Source of the DNA: Anaerocolumna sp. | GTDB taxonomy: Bacteria; Bacillota; Clostridia; Lachnospirales; Lachnospiraceae | DNA length: 45,700 nt | NCBI GenBank assembly: GCA_029256725.1 | Contig: JAQSXJ010000096.1 | Coordinates: 1 to 45,700 of the forward strand | Direction: 5' to 3' | Part shown: positions 26,575-34,733 of the stretch, in pieces | How the letters are laid out: each line of letters begins with the position of its first letter | How positions within the stretch are numbered: position 1 is the first letter of the stretch | Notes under the pieces: model-generated | Databases searched by the model: none | Told to the model about the DNA's origin: nothing | What the model saw: the letters and a program-made list of their open reading frames with translations, nothing else | Translations under genes and position numbers: made by a program

Positions 26575-27657
26575 CTACAGAATCTGCTGCACCTCAGCAC
26601 ACATTATTAAGAAAGCGCCAACTCCATGAAGATCATTTACCGATACCGGTCTTTCACAGTAATGCTTGTAATCTCCTACTCCGGTTCCGATGCACACATT
26701 ACCGACTAATAAATCTTCCCCATCCCACTGTAATGAATCAATAATTCCCTCAAATCCCTTTCTTGCAGGAACAAGATAGTCTTTATCCAGAATACCCTTT
26801 CTTACTGTTTTGCATAGTGCTGCAGTAAACAGACAGCTGCAGGAGGTTTCCAGCCAATTGCCTTCTTCACCCACTTTATCCACTACCTGATACCAGAGAC
26901 CACCCTCGGACTGGTAACGGCATACTGCTATCAGAAGGTTTCTAACCAGTTCACACATTGCTTCATAGCCTTGGTGGCTGTTATCTATAAAATCCAGATC
27001 ATCCAACACCGCTACCGGAACCCATCCAATGGAACGGCCCCAGAATTCCGGTGATAACCCGGTAACAGAGTCTGCCCATGACTCCTTCTTTGAACAATCC
27101 CAGGCATGGTACAGTAAGCCTGTCTTTTCATCTCTGGTCTTTTTCTCCATTAATAAAGCCTGTTCGATGACAATATCCAGATACTCCGGTTTGTTGTAAC
27201 GCCTGGCATATTCTGCACTGATAGGACCAGCCATATAAAGGCCATCCAGCCACATCTGATGAGGATACCACTCCTTATGCCAGAATCCACCCTCTTCATT
27301 TCTGGGAAAATCCTTTATCACCGGCAAGAGGGTATCCAATGCCTTCTGATAACGTGAATCACCGGTTCTGTCAAGCAGCGGGAAAAGAAGAATTCCCGGC
27401 TGGATATCATCTAGTTGTCCCTTATCAAAGGTATGAATCTCCCCTTTCTCGTCAATGATGGAGTCCACCCAGTCCTTTATGTAAGCTAAGTATTTTTCCT
27501 CTTTGCACAAGTTATAGGTATTGTAGACACCGGAGAGAAAAACTCCCTGATGATAATGAAAGTGACCTTTCGGCGGCAGCTCCTGTGCAGTGTATTTTCT
27601 CATCATGGTATCACAGGACTGTTTTGCATATTCAACTGGTTCTTTGTAATTTTTCAT
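26575..27657 (-). CDS. GH105 unsaturated rhamnogalacturonyl hydrolase
   Basis: A complete 360-residue (alpha/alpha)6-barrel enzyme of family GH105 (YteR type). It removes the unsaturated galacturonyl residue from oligosaccharides made by rhamnogalacturonan or pectate lyases, acting in the cytoplasm (no signal peptide). The catalytic aspartate is residue 138 in HQMWLDGLYMAGP. Other family segments are HYHQGVFLSGVY, GLLYHAWD, PEFWGRSIGWVPVAVLD and NWLETSCSCLF. AGGGG precedes the ATG. Its 3' end abuts the AraC remnant and the broken GH28 gene, with which it formed a pectin cluster; promoter sequences presumably lie in 27658-27900. Confidence 0.92.
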   Translation of the reverse strand: MKNYKEPVEYAKQSCDTMMRKYTAQELPPKGHFHYHQGVFLSGVYNTYNLCKEEKYLAYIKDWVDSIIDEKGEIHTFDKGQLDDIQPGILLFPLLDRTGDSRYQKALDTLLPVIKDFPRNEEGGFWHKEWYPHQMWLDGLYMAGPISAEYARRYNKPEYLDIVIEQALLMEKKTRDEKTGLLYHAWDCSKKESWADSVTGLSPEFWGRSIGWVPVAVLDDLDFIDNSHQGYEAMCELVRNLLIAVCRYQSEGGLWYQVVDKVGEEGNWLETSCSCLFTAALCKTVRKGILDKDYLVPARKGFEGIIDSLQWDGEDLLVGNVCIGTGVGDYKHYCERPVSVNDLHGVGAFLIMCAEVQQIL

Positions 27658-27918
27658 TTTGCAACCCCTTTTTATTTATAATTTATACCTTCATAAGACT
27701 GAATGTATAACATCAAATGAATCTGTCTGCTGGAACTTTACCATCATTTACAAGATTATCTGCTATCTCCAAAATTGTACAGTAAAAAGGTTTTTACTAA
27801 ATTATAGCAAAAAAACATATATTTATCTCTTCATTTTCTTTTGCATAATAAGCATCTACGACCATAATGACACCTTAATATCCTGTTTACTCCGTAACCT
27901 AAAGAAAGGTAGTGTTTA

Positions 27919-27990
27919 TTGCAAAATGAATGAAAGGCAGAAAGAAACCCTGTGGCGTGTGGAAACGCCACAGGGCTTCTTCCTGCAACA
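27919..27990. repeat. Hairpin element related to family B MITEs
   Basis: It begins TTGCAAAATGAATGAAAGGC, matching the element at 43987 with one difference over 20 bases. It then forms a stem of CCCTGTGGCGT with ACGCCACAGGG (27948-27958 with 27965-27975), extended with mismatches on both sides, and ends in GCAACA. It could act as a terminator hairpin but has no clean T-run. The rest of 27658-28056 is AT-rich and shows no gene. Confidence 0.6.
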
Positions 27991-28056
27991 TAGGCCAAAA
28001 TACAACAACCTCTCTATATAATTATCAGAAATCTCTTTGCCTATATTTTTAGGATT

Positions 28057-28428
28057 TCATTTTCGCCAAAAGGTAGTGTAATCAGCCTTATCCTGAATAT
28101 TGAATTCAATCATCTTCTCCAGTAAACCATAATCCACCGCATTATCCCAGGTAATTCGTATAAGTCCGGTGGTGTGGCTGTAATCAGCCTGTTCAATTTC
28201 ATTTACAAACTTAGCTAATGTCAATTCCTCAGGAGCAACTGCCATATGCTTTTTAGACACACTGAAACCTATTATATATGTTCCATGGTCGGTAAACATG
28301 GGTTGATTCCATGCAATTTTAGTTTCCAGATTTGGATATTTCTCACCTATCCATTCAAGAACTTCTATCACTCGGGCTTTTTGCTCCGGATCATCAATTT
28401 TCGATATAAAATCTGCAAAAGCTTCCAT
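28057..28428 (-). CDS. DUF1801 / YdhG-type iron chaperone-like protein
   Basis: A 123-residue cytoplasmic protein of the DUF1801 family (a frataxin-like fold; YdhG/Fra of Bacillus subtilis is described as an iron chaperone). Family features seen are the N-terminal helix FADFISKIDDPEQKARVIEV, the PNLETKIAWNQPMFTDHGTYIIGFS core strand and the C-terminal MIEFNIQDKADYTTFWRK. GGAGGG lies upstream of the ATG. It is probably transcribed alone or after the ferredoxin-reductase-like gene (68 bp upstream). A role in iron delivery is inferred from the family. Confidence 0.85.
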   Translation of the reverse strand: MEAFADFISKIDDPEQKARVIEVLEWIGEKYPNLETKIAWNQPMFTDHGTYIIGFSVSKKHMAVAPEELTLAKFVNEIEQADYSHTTGLIRITWDNAVDYGLLEKMIEFNIQDKADYTTFWRK

Positions 28429-28496
28429 TCCGTACCCTCCTGTTTTATCTTGCGTCTATTATCTCTTTTTATATTTTAATTATACTGCTTAGACTA

Positions 28497-29198
28497 TCAA
28501 CTGAAATAATCGGCTAATAACTCCTCCTTTTTATCAAGAAGTATACTGTTCTCAGGGATATTTTTATTCTTGAGATATTTTATTATGTCCTTAATAAAGT
28601 TATCACTTCCAACTACATAATAGTATGCATCATTATTTTCAGATATCTCGTTCAAAATTTCATAAAACTCATTTCTGGTTCCTACAAAGTAGTTTTTAAG
28701 CTTCGGGTTATGCAGTTCATCCAGTTCCGCTTTGTATATGAACTCTCTAGAAGAATCCACATTAAGGCTGATCAGCTCCCGGATACCTGTCTGGTCTTTC
28801 ATAAAACTTTTTATCAGGGGTCTCATCGTTGCAATTCCAACTCCCATTGATACCAGCACTACCGGTTTATCCTCTCTTCTTAGATACATCCTCGAACCGA
28901 TTTTAAAAAGAATCACTTCGTCTCCTACCTGCAATCCCGATAATTTGTCTTTAAACTCTGAGAAGGGCGCTAATACTCTGGTTGTAAAGCCTATCTTGTT
29001 ATCTTCCGGCAAGGTCATAATTGACATATGGCGAACCCAGGCTTTGTTTGGTATCTCTCCCTCATCAAATCCCAACATTCCAATATGAGTATGGGCACCT
29101 TCTATCCATGTAAACTCTTCCGGTTTATCAAGTATAAAAGTCTTGGTACCTTGAGCTTCCTCTATAATATCTGTAATCTTAACCTTGTATTTAACCAT
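28497..29198 (-). CDS. FNR-like flavin reductase / oxidoreductase
   Basis: A 233-residue member of the ferredoxin-NADP reductase fold. The N-terminal FAD-binding barrel (about 1-105) contains RHMSIMT in place of the usual RxYS motif and GDEVILFKIGSRM. The C-terminal NAD(P)-binding domain (110-225) has VSMGVGIATMRPLI and a YYYVVGSDNFIKD loop. There is no 2Fe-2S cysteine motif, so it needs a separate electron partner. AAGGGAGA precedes the ATG. A flavin reductase-like protein is encoded 300 bp upstream, but the two are separated by an inverted-repeat element. Confidence 0.85.
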   Translation of the reverse strand: MVKYKVKITDIIEEAQGTKTFILDKPEEFTWIEGAHTHIGMLGFDEGEIPNKAWVRHMSIMTLPEDNKIGFTTRVLAPFSEFKDKLSGLQVGDEVILFKIGSRMYLRREDKPVVLVSMGVGIATMRPLIKSFMKDQTGIRELISLNVDSSREFIYKAELDELHNPKLKNYFVGTRNEFYEILNEISENNDAYYYVVGSDNFIKDIIKYLKNKNIPENSILLDKKEELLADYFS

Positions 29199-29380
29199 AT
29201 ATTATCTCCCTTTCTGAAAGCTTGACAGCTTACGAACGTCATAATGCAGTTTTTGAAAATGCTTCTCATTTATATTTCTTAAAGGTAAGTATAAACCAAT
29301 TTAGAATATAATCAAGTAAAATATTACACTATTTGATTGTACTTAATGCAAATAGAATTATTTTGTCCTCAACACAAAAA

Positions 29381-29494
29381 GAAGGTGTTATATTAGTACT
29401 CCAATCTTAGGAATATATACCGGATATCGAAGTAATCTAATAATACAATATCCGTTATCTCCTGTTTAATTGAACTGACTAATAGAACACCCTC
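29381..29494. repeat. 114-bp inverted-repeat element
   Basis: The ends GAAGGTGTTATATTAGTA (29381-29398) and, inverted, GAGGGTGTTCTATTAGTC (29494-29477) match at 15 of 18 positions. An inner pair (CGGATAT / ATATCCG) is also present. It has no coding capacity and may be a small MITE or a terminator of the flavin reductase gene. The rest of 29199-29503 holds no gene. Confidence 0.5.
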
Positions 29495-29503
29495 TATACT
29501 TAA

Positions 29504-30040
29504 TTATTCAATAATATAAGCACTTACAATCTCACCATAATATGCGGTATGATAATCTTTATTAGCTCCGTGGAAGGTACTGTCAACATCCTGAGGATAA
29601 AATCTTTTGTTGTATTCTTCCGTTATTTCCTTCGCCTCCTGTTTCTGTCTGTATACAATCTTGCACTCTAATGTCAAAGGAAGTTCCTTGATAGCAGGAA
29701 CGGAAACAACCGCCGGTTCCTCCAGGGTCAGATTAAGTTCTTTTGCTTTATCAACCGTATGTCCTGACTTTGTGCCGCATACTCCCAGTATTTTTTTGTC
29801 GAAATCACCAAAAGGAACATTAATCGTAAATTCCGGATTCTTATCCAGTTGTTGTTTGGTAAATCTGTTTTCTCTTACAAATACGGTAAATATTAATTTC
29901 CCCCACTCAATACCTAAAGTTCCCCAGGATATGGTCATGGAATTTACTTTCCCATCTGCCTTAGAGGTTAGTAACACACCGCTTTGCACCGCCTTCATAA
30001 TATCATTTGCGTAGTCTAATACTTGTATTTCCTTTTTCAT
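29504..30040 (-). CDS. Flavin reductase-like FMN-binding protein
   Basis: A 178-residue split-barrel flavoprotein of the flavin reductase-like family. Recognisable pieces are GVLLTSKADGKVNSMTISWG, the FMN-contacting FVRENRFTKQQLDKNPEFTI, GVCGTKSGHTVDKAKEL, and the C-terminal YHTAYYGEIVSAYI strand pair. Members bind FMN and take part in flavin reduction or in small-molecule detoxification. AGGAGG precedes the ATG. It is an isolated gene; the FNR-like protein downstream is a possible reductase partner, which is inference. Confidence 0.85.
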   Translation of the reverse strand: MKKEIQVLDYANDIMKAVQSGVLLTSKADGKVNSMTISWGTLGIEWGKLIFTVFVRENRFTKQQLDKNPEFTINVPFGDFDKKILGVCGTKSGHTVDKAKELNLTLEEPAVVSVPAIKELPLTLECKIVYRQKQEAKEITEEYNKRFYPQDVDSTFHGANKDYHTAYYGEIVSAYIIE

Positions 30041-30145
30041 CGTACAGCCTCCTAGAAATATTGTTTTCTATATGATAACCTTATACGTCTGCTAAAACAA
30101 GTATGTACTTATTGGTGAGATACTAACTAAAAGGATAGTGAAGGC

Positions 30146-30352
30146 CTACTGCTTCTCATACCAGGGCAATCTTTTTAATGGTGCTTCCACTATTTGAACA
30201 CATGGGCCACATACTTTGCTTTGGTCATCTCCTATCCATATTCCTTCCGGAAAGAAGACTCTTTTCGTGGTGGCCCCTTTTTCTAAAACAGGCGCTACCA
30301 GGATATTATCTCCTAACATAAACTGATCTGACCAGCAATAACCAAATAGATG
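30146..30352 (-). pseudogene. GH31 alpha-glucosidase/xylosidase C-terminal remnant
   Basis: About 68 codons read HLFGYCWSDQFMLGDNILVA, then PVLEKGATTKRVFFPEG and APLKRLPWYEKQ before the stop. This is the well-conserved segment after the GH31 catalytic barrel (DQFMLGDDLLVAPVLEKGA). The catalytic domain is lost. Its truncated 5' end meets the truncated 5' end of an AraC gene on the other strand near 30352, so one deletion appears to have removed the shared promoter region and the start of both. Confidence 0.8.
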
Positions 30353-30608
30353 CCTCCATCCGGTTTATGCTAAATAATTTTCACAAGGATAAGGCATTAC
30401 TCCCTGGAACTATCTTACGAAACTCAGAATAGAACATTCGATCAAACTGCTGGTAACCACAGACTATAATTCAGAAGAAATATCTCATCTGGTAGGTTAT
30501 ACAAGTGCTAATTATTACAATAAAGTTTTCCATAAGTATGTAGGCATATCACCGGGCAAATTACGAGAAAAATACCGCGGTGTGAAAGGTTTTACACTTA
30601 ATATCTAG
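30353..30608 (+). pseudogene. AraC-type regulator, C-terminal remnant with frameshift
   Basis: The AraC double helix-turn-helix is recognisable: GITPWNYLTKLRIEHSIKLL, then NSEEISHLVGYTSANYYNKV and YVGISPGKLREKYRG. The first helix (FMLNNFHKDK) is in another frame, separated by a shift near 30395. The N-terminal sensor domain is lost. The TAG stop codon (30606-30608) coincides with the start of a MITE-like end, so the last codons may also have been altered by an insertion. Confidence 0.8.
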
Positions 30609-30640
30609 GGTGTCCGAAAACTCATGTACCGGGCTGAGCG
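30606..30640. mobile_element. Family A MITE, one end only
   Basis: TAGGGTGTCCGAAAACT, followed by CATGTACCGGGCTG, matches the left end of the elements at 8598 and 41826 (shared GAAAACT and CCGGGCTG blocks). I cannot find a matching right end before 30800, so it is truncated or diverged. The remainder of 30041-30916 outside the listed remnants shows no gene. Confidence 0.55.
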
Positions 30641-30801
30641 TTTCAATTAGTGGAATGCAATTTGTGAGAAACGGCAAGGTGAATATTGGGGATGTATCGG
30701 TCTACATTCCCAAAAATCAAAGCAGAATACCACCAAGTGGGTCATTAAAATGATGCCATGATTTACCTTGATTCATATAACTTCAAATGTAATCTCATTC
30801 A

Positions 30802-30869
30802 AAACATATGTCATTATTGACATATGTTTCTTTCTGTTATATTATTATTCTTATGTCATTTTTGACATA
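30802..30869 (+). promoter_or_regulatory. MFS gene promoter flanked by two PadR-type operators
   Basis: Operator 1 (30802-30829) has 12-bp perfect arms, AAACATATGTCA and TGACATATGTTT, around TTAT. Operator 2 (30852-30869) is TATGTCATTTTTGACATA. Both contain ATGT-N8-ACAT, the pattern recognised by LmrR/PadR-family repressors. TTGACA (30817-30822) and TATTAT (30840-30845), 17 bp apart, form a near-consensus promoter. Operator 1 covers the -35 and operator 2 lies just past the start site. The PadR gene downstream of the pump is the likely repressor. Confidence 0.8.
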
Positions 30870-30916
30870 TATATTTAACATGGTTTAGCATTCTATTTAA
30901 AAGTCAGGAGAATTCT

Positions 30917-32431
30917 ATGAACACAAATGAACCCAAACAACTTAATTACCCTCTTCTCATGGCGTCCCTTCTAATCGGAGGCTTCTTTACAACCCTTGCA
31001 ACCAGCACAATTAACATAGCCCTTCCTGTATTGATGGAGCATTTTGATACCAGCCTTGATACAGTTAAATGGACTACCACTGGATTTATGCTGGCTACAG
31101 GTATTATTGCGCCAATTACCTGTTTTCTGGGAGAAAAGTTCAGCTACCGAAAGACCTATCTAATTTCCATACTGGGTTTTACCTTCTCATCCCTGTTATG
31201 TGCATTTTCCTGGAACGTAGAAGCCTTAATTACCTTTCGTATACTACAGGGCTTGTTCAACGGTTTAGCAGTTCCTTCAACCATGTCCCTTATCTATCAA
31301 CTGGTTCCGAAAAAGAAACAGGCCGTATCCATGAGTCTTTGGAGCCTCTCTGCAACAGTAGCTCCCGCCATCGGACCGACTATCAGCGGTTGGCTTATTC
31401 AATATTTTAACTGGCAGGCTATCTTTATTATGAATATCCCGATCGGAATCATTGCTGTCATTTTTATCATAAAAAATGTACCCTTTTATAAACTTAATCC
31501 GCCTGCTGGTTTTGACCTGAAAGGCTTTATGTCCTGTGTGCTTGCAAGTGTCTTATTGCTCACCGCCTTCAGCGAAGTCTCCCACTGGGGATGGGCTTCT
31601 GGTAAGACCTTAAGTTTCCTTGGCCTTGGTATTTTTCTTCTCCTGTTCTTTATCTACAGAGAATTCACTGTCAAGAGCCCAATCCTTAATCTCAGAGTGT
31701 TTCAATCCAGAGGTTTTTCAGTCAGTGTCATTATTAGAAGCATTGTTACTATGGGTCTGTATGCCGGTTCTCTGCTGACACCTTTATTTCTACAGAATTC
31801 ACAACATGTATCAGCTCTTGATGCAGGCTTGATACTGCTTCCCTCCTCCTTGGCAATGGCTCTTTGTACTATAGTAGTTGGCAAACTCTATAACCGTATC
31901 GATCCCAGAATCCTTTTGGTTACCGGGGTTATCTCCATGGCGGCAGGTTCTTTCTTCCTGGCACATCTTACCCTTGACACCAGTCATACCTATGTGGTTC
32001 TCTGTATGACCTTCCGTAATGTCGGTATTGCCATGGCACTGGGTACGGTAACAATGCTTGGTATGTCTTCTCTGGATAAGAAGGAATCCGGCAGCGGCTC
32101 TTCCATTAACAACTGGGTGGCTCAGAGTATCGGCTGCCTGTCCATTGCAATATTTACTTCCCTGTTAACTTACCAGTCCGGTTCCCACGCAAAAGATATG
32201 GCAGCTTCCGGTGCTGCACTGAACTTAAGCAAAGAAGGACTTTCCTCTGCTTCTTTCGTAATGGGTGTCAATGATGTTTACTTTATATCTGCAATCATTA
32301 TGTTGTTCGCGCTGCCTCTTTGCTTCTTGTTAAAGAAAGATAATACAGATGGTTCAGATGGTACTCCAGAAAAGCACCAGCAATCAGCACCCGTTGAAAT
32401 AAATATTTTAACGGCAGAAGAACCGGTTTAA
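30917..32431 (+). CDS. DHA2 family MFS drug efflux transporter
   Basis: A 504-residue, 14-helix major facilitator of the drug:H+ antiporter 2 type (EmrB/QacA/LmrB-like). Seen: the first helix with LATSTINIALPVLMEHF, motif A-like GEKFSYRKTYLIS after helix 2, the RILQGLFNGLAVPSTMSLI region (motif B), and motif C-like ATVAPAIGPTISGWL in helix 5. A polar cytoplasmic tail of about 30 residues ends it. It would export hydrophobic or antibiotic compounds using the proton gradient. CAGGAG precedes the ATG. Two PadR-type operators overlap its promoter, and a PadR gene follows 200 bp downstream, indicating induction by the exported compound. Confidence 0.93.
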   Translation: MNTNEPKQLNYPLLMASLLIGGFFTTLATSTINIALPVLMEHFDTSLDTVKWTTTGFMLATGIIAPITCFLGEKFSYRKTYLISILGFTFSSLLCAFSWNVEALITFRILQGLFNGLAVPSTMSLIYQLVPKKKQAVSMSLWSLSATVAPAIGPTISGWLIQYFNWQAIFIMNIPIGIIAVIFIIKNVPFYKLNPPAGFDLKGFMSCVLASVLLLTAFSEVSHWGWASGKTLSFLGLGIFLLLFFIYREFTVKSPILNLRVFQSRGFSVSVIIRSIVTMGLYAGSLLTPLFLQNSQHVSALDAGLILLPSSLAMALCTIVVGKLYNRIDPRILLVTGVISMAAGSFFLAHLTLDTSHTYVVLCMTFRNVGIAMALGTVTMLGMSSLDKKESGSGSSINNWVAQSIGCLSIAIFTSLLTYQSGSHAKDMAASGAALNLSKEGLSSASFVMGVNDVYFISAIIMLFALPLCFLLKKDNTDGSDGTPEKHQQSAPVEINILTAEEPV

Positions 32432-32534
32432 GTATAAGATATATTAATATTATTATTGACATTCTGCTGCTTAACCTGTAAAGTCTAGTTTGAATTATTA
32501 ATAAGCATAATTAACACCCTGATTTATGGCAATG

Positions 32535-32554
32535 CACATCTGCATGCAGATGTG
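32535..32554. promoter_or_regulatory. 20-bp perfect palindrome upstream of the PadR gene
   Basis: CACATCTGCATGCAGATGTG reads the same on both strands and lies 80 bp before the PadR start codon. It has no T-run. It differs from the ATGT-N8-ACAT sites upstream of the pump, so it may bind another protein or be a second recognition form. Confidence 0.45.
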
Positions 32555-32634
32555 TTATACAATGGGAGCTAGTAGTGCGAAGTAAAGGACATTTCACACT
32601 ACCATCTAAACTTTTATTATCTTGAGGTGAACCA

Positions 32635-33201
32635 ATGAATAAATTATCCTATGGGCTGCTTGGGCTGATATCAACCCAGCCACTAACCGGCTACGACCTG
32701 ACTGCTAAAATCAACCGTTTCTGGCGTTCTACTCACAGTGCCATATATCCGCTTCTTTCTGATTTAACTGTCAAAGGCTATATTGAATGCGTCAGCGAAA
32801 AGCAAAGCGGTAAACCGGATAAGAAGATATACACCTTGTCAGACTCCGGCCGAGAACTCCTCAATGAGTGGTTCTCATCGGAAACCGGCAGTGAGGTAAT
32901 CCGTGATGAAGCCTCCCTTAAAATGTACTGTATTAAATGTATGGATGAGGAAACAGCCAATAAGTTATTTGATGAACTTGAGATACGTTACAAGAATAAA
33001 ATAGATGAATATAAAAAGGCATTGCTTAAATTAAAAGACACATCTCTCGAACAGGAAAATGCTGCCTTTGGAGGATATATCCTGACCCAAAGGGCTCTTG
33101 CAAAAGCTGAGATAGATTTATGCTGGTGCCAGTGGGTAAGAAAGGTCTATAAAGAAACTGACATGAATTTCATGGAAAGCAGTTTTACCGATTACAGATA
33201 A
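32635..33201 (+). CDS. PadR family transcriptional regulator
   Basis: A 188-residue regulator. The N-terminal winged helix (about 1-85) has the PadR hallmarks LLGLISTQPLTGYDL, SAIYPLLSDLTVKGYIE and KIYTLSDSGRELLNEW. The longer C-terminal part (95-180) is a helical Vir_act_alpha_C-type dimerisation domain, as in AphA-like (subfamily 1) PadR proteins. GAGGTGA precedes the ATG. It follows the DHA2 pump and probably represses it through the two ATGT-N8-ACAT sites at 30802-30869, being released when the drug binds. A UUCG-loop terminator follows. Confidence 0.92.
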   Translation: MNKLSYGLLGLISTQPLTGYDLTAKINRFWRSTHSAIYPLLSDLTVKGYIECVSEKQSGKPDKKIYTLSDSGRELLNEWFSSETGSEVIRDEASLKMYCIKCMDEETANKLFDELEIRYKNKIDEYKKALLKLKDTSLEQENAAFGGYILTQRALAKAEIDLCWCQWVRKVYKETDMNFMESSFTDYR

Positions 33202-33266
33202 ACACACCTGAATATTTAAAGTGATTACTGATAAATACCCAAAAACCTGGTATATAATGATTACAG

Positions 33267-33289
33267 AGACAGCTTCGGCTGTCTTTTTT
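33267..33289 (+). terminator. Terminator after the PadR gene
   Basis: AGACAGC and GCTGTCT form a perfect 7-bp stem closed by a TTCG tetraloop, then a T-run. Confidence 0.93.
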
Positions 33290-33463
33290 ACACTCTAAAC
33301 AAATTTAAAACTCAAAAAAAAAATGACAGTCTTTATTCTAAACATAATAATTACACTTGGGTTAAGGTTTTATAACATTTACTTTCCCAGTATAATGTGA
33401 TACTATGTTTGAAGAAATTTACACAAAATTAATCAGGGTCATATACATATAAACGGTGCGCTT

Positions 33464-34570
33464 ATGAAACATGTTAAATACAAAAAACAAATTATACTTT
33501 ATCTGCTTCTGGGATTATTCTGCCTCTTTTCCATCCTATTTGTTAATAATAATTATGCTTATTACAAAGAGACTCTTGTTAAAATAACAAAAGTTCAATT
33601 ACTGGAAGAAGAAAAGACAACCGATTATTACGGAAATAAAGATATTACATATACCCAACTGTTAACTGGCAAAATCGTAAACGGCGATTTTATCGGCAAG
33701 GAAGTGGAACTAAAGAACCAATATACCTATTCCGGTGCTGCTGACAATGAATATAAGGTTGGAGATAAATTATTTATATCCCTGGATAACCAAGATAAAG
33801 CACAATTGACAGGAACTATTAAAGGCCTGAAACGAGATCATTATCTCGTATTAATGGCCGTATTATTTATCGTATTTATCATAGCAGTCGGCAAAAGAAA
33901 AGGTCTGTACTCTTTACTGACTTTACTATTTAATATCGTTCTCTTCTCTTTTGTCATGGATTTGTATAGGAAAGGTATCAATCTGCTGTTTATCTGCAGC
34001 GTTGTAGTGATTATTTTTACTGTATTGTCCCTGCTGCTTGTCAGTGGTTATAACAGAAAGACATTTACAGCTATTCTATCCACCTTGCTCGGAACCTTCA
34101 TTACCCTACTCATAGCATATACCGTAATGAAGCTGACAAATGAAAAGGGAGTAAGATATGAAGAGATGCAGTTTCTTACAAGACCTCCCCATGAAATATT
34201 TATGGCAGAGATACTGGTAGGCTGCCTTGGGGCAGTTATGGATGTTGCCATTACAATTTCTTCCTCTATTCACGAACTTTGTGAGAAAAGTCCTGATATA
34301 TCCACAAAAGCCCTCAAAGAGTCCGGAATGGAAATCGGAAAAGATATTATGGGAACTATGGCAAATGTATTATTTTTTGCCTATGTAAGCGGCACAATAC
34401 CAATACTGCTTGTTTATCTAAGAAACAGTTATCAAGTCGGCTATACCTTTAGTATTAATCTTTCCCTAGAACTGATACGGGCACTGACAGGAGGCATCGG
34501 AATCGTTCTTACTATACCCATATCTTTATACCTCTCTTTGTTTATACGACAAAGATTCTTAAAAACGTAA
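33464..34570 (+). CDS. YibE/F family membrane protein (first copy)
   Basis: A 368-residue membrane protein of the YibE/F family (PF07907). It has one N-terminal membrane anchor (9-30) and an extracytoplasmic beta-rich segment of about 85 residues (LLTGKIVNGDFIGKEVEL, YKVGDKLFISLDNQ), followed by seven or so membrane helices. The family signature is around GCLGAVMDVAITISSSIHEL and GMEIGKDIMGTMANVLFFAY. The function is unknown; transport has been suggested for the family. The ribosome binding site is weak (CGGTG region). The next gene is the shorter YibE/F partner, as in many Firmicutes. Confidence 0.88.
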   Translation: MKHVKYKKQIILYLLLGLFCLFSILFVNNNYAYYKETLVKITKVQLLEEEKTTDYYGNKDITYTQLLTGKIVNGDFIGKEVELKNQYTYSGAADNEYKVGDKLFISLDNQDKAQLTGTIKGLKRDHYLVLMAVLFIVFIIAVGKRKGLYSLLTLLFNIVLFSFVMDLYRKGINLLFICSVVVIIFTVLSLLLVSGYNRKTFTAILSTLLGTFITLLIAYTVMKLTNEKGVRYEEMQFLTRPPHEIFMAEILVGCLGAVMDVAITISSSIHELCEKSPDISTKALKESGMEIGKDIMGTMANVLFFAYVSGTIPILLVYLRNSYQVGYTFSINLSLELIRALTGGIGIVLTIPISLYLSLFIRQRFLKT

Positions 34571-34733
34571 TTATAAAAACAATCGATCTGCCAATAGCTT
34601 AAAAAGACAGCCCCCAGCTTATCGCATTGTTTTAGCATTAACATAAAACGAGAAAGGAACCACTGCCAGGGTTAGGGTAAATAAAGTGATTAGACACTTC
34701 TTACCAGCCATCCTAACAGCTTGATTAAGAATT

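Noticed and set aside
34619..34720. Minus-strand signal-peptide-like ORF (MAGKKCLITLFTLTLAVVP) between the two YibE/F genes
   Set aside because: Thirty codons with no ribosome binding site or downstream domain; a hydrophobic frame is expected by chance next to membrane protein genes. A lost secreted gene cannot be excluded.
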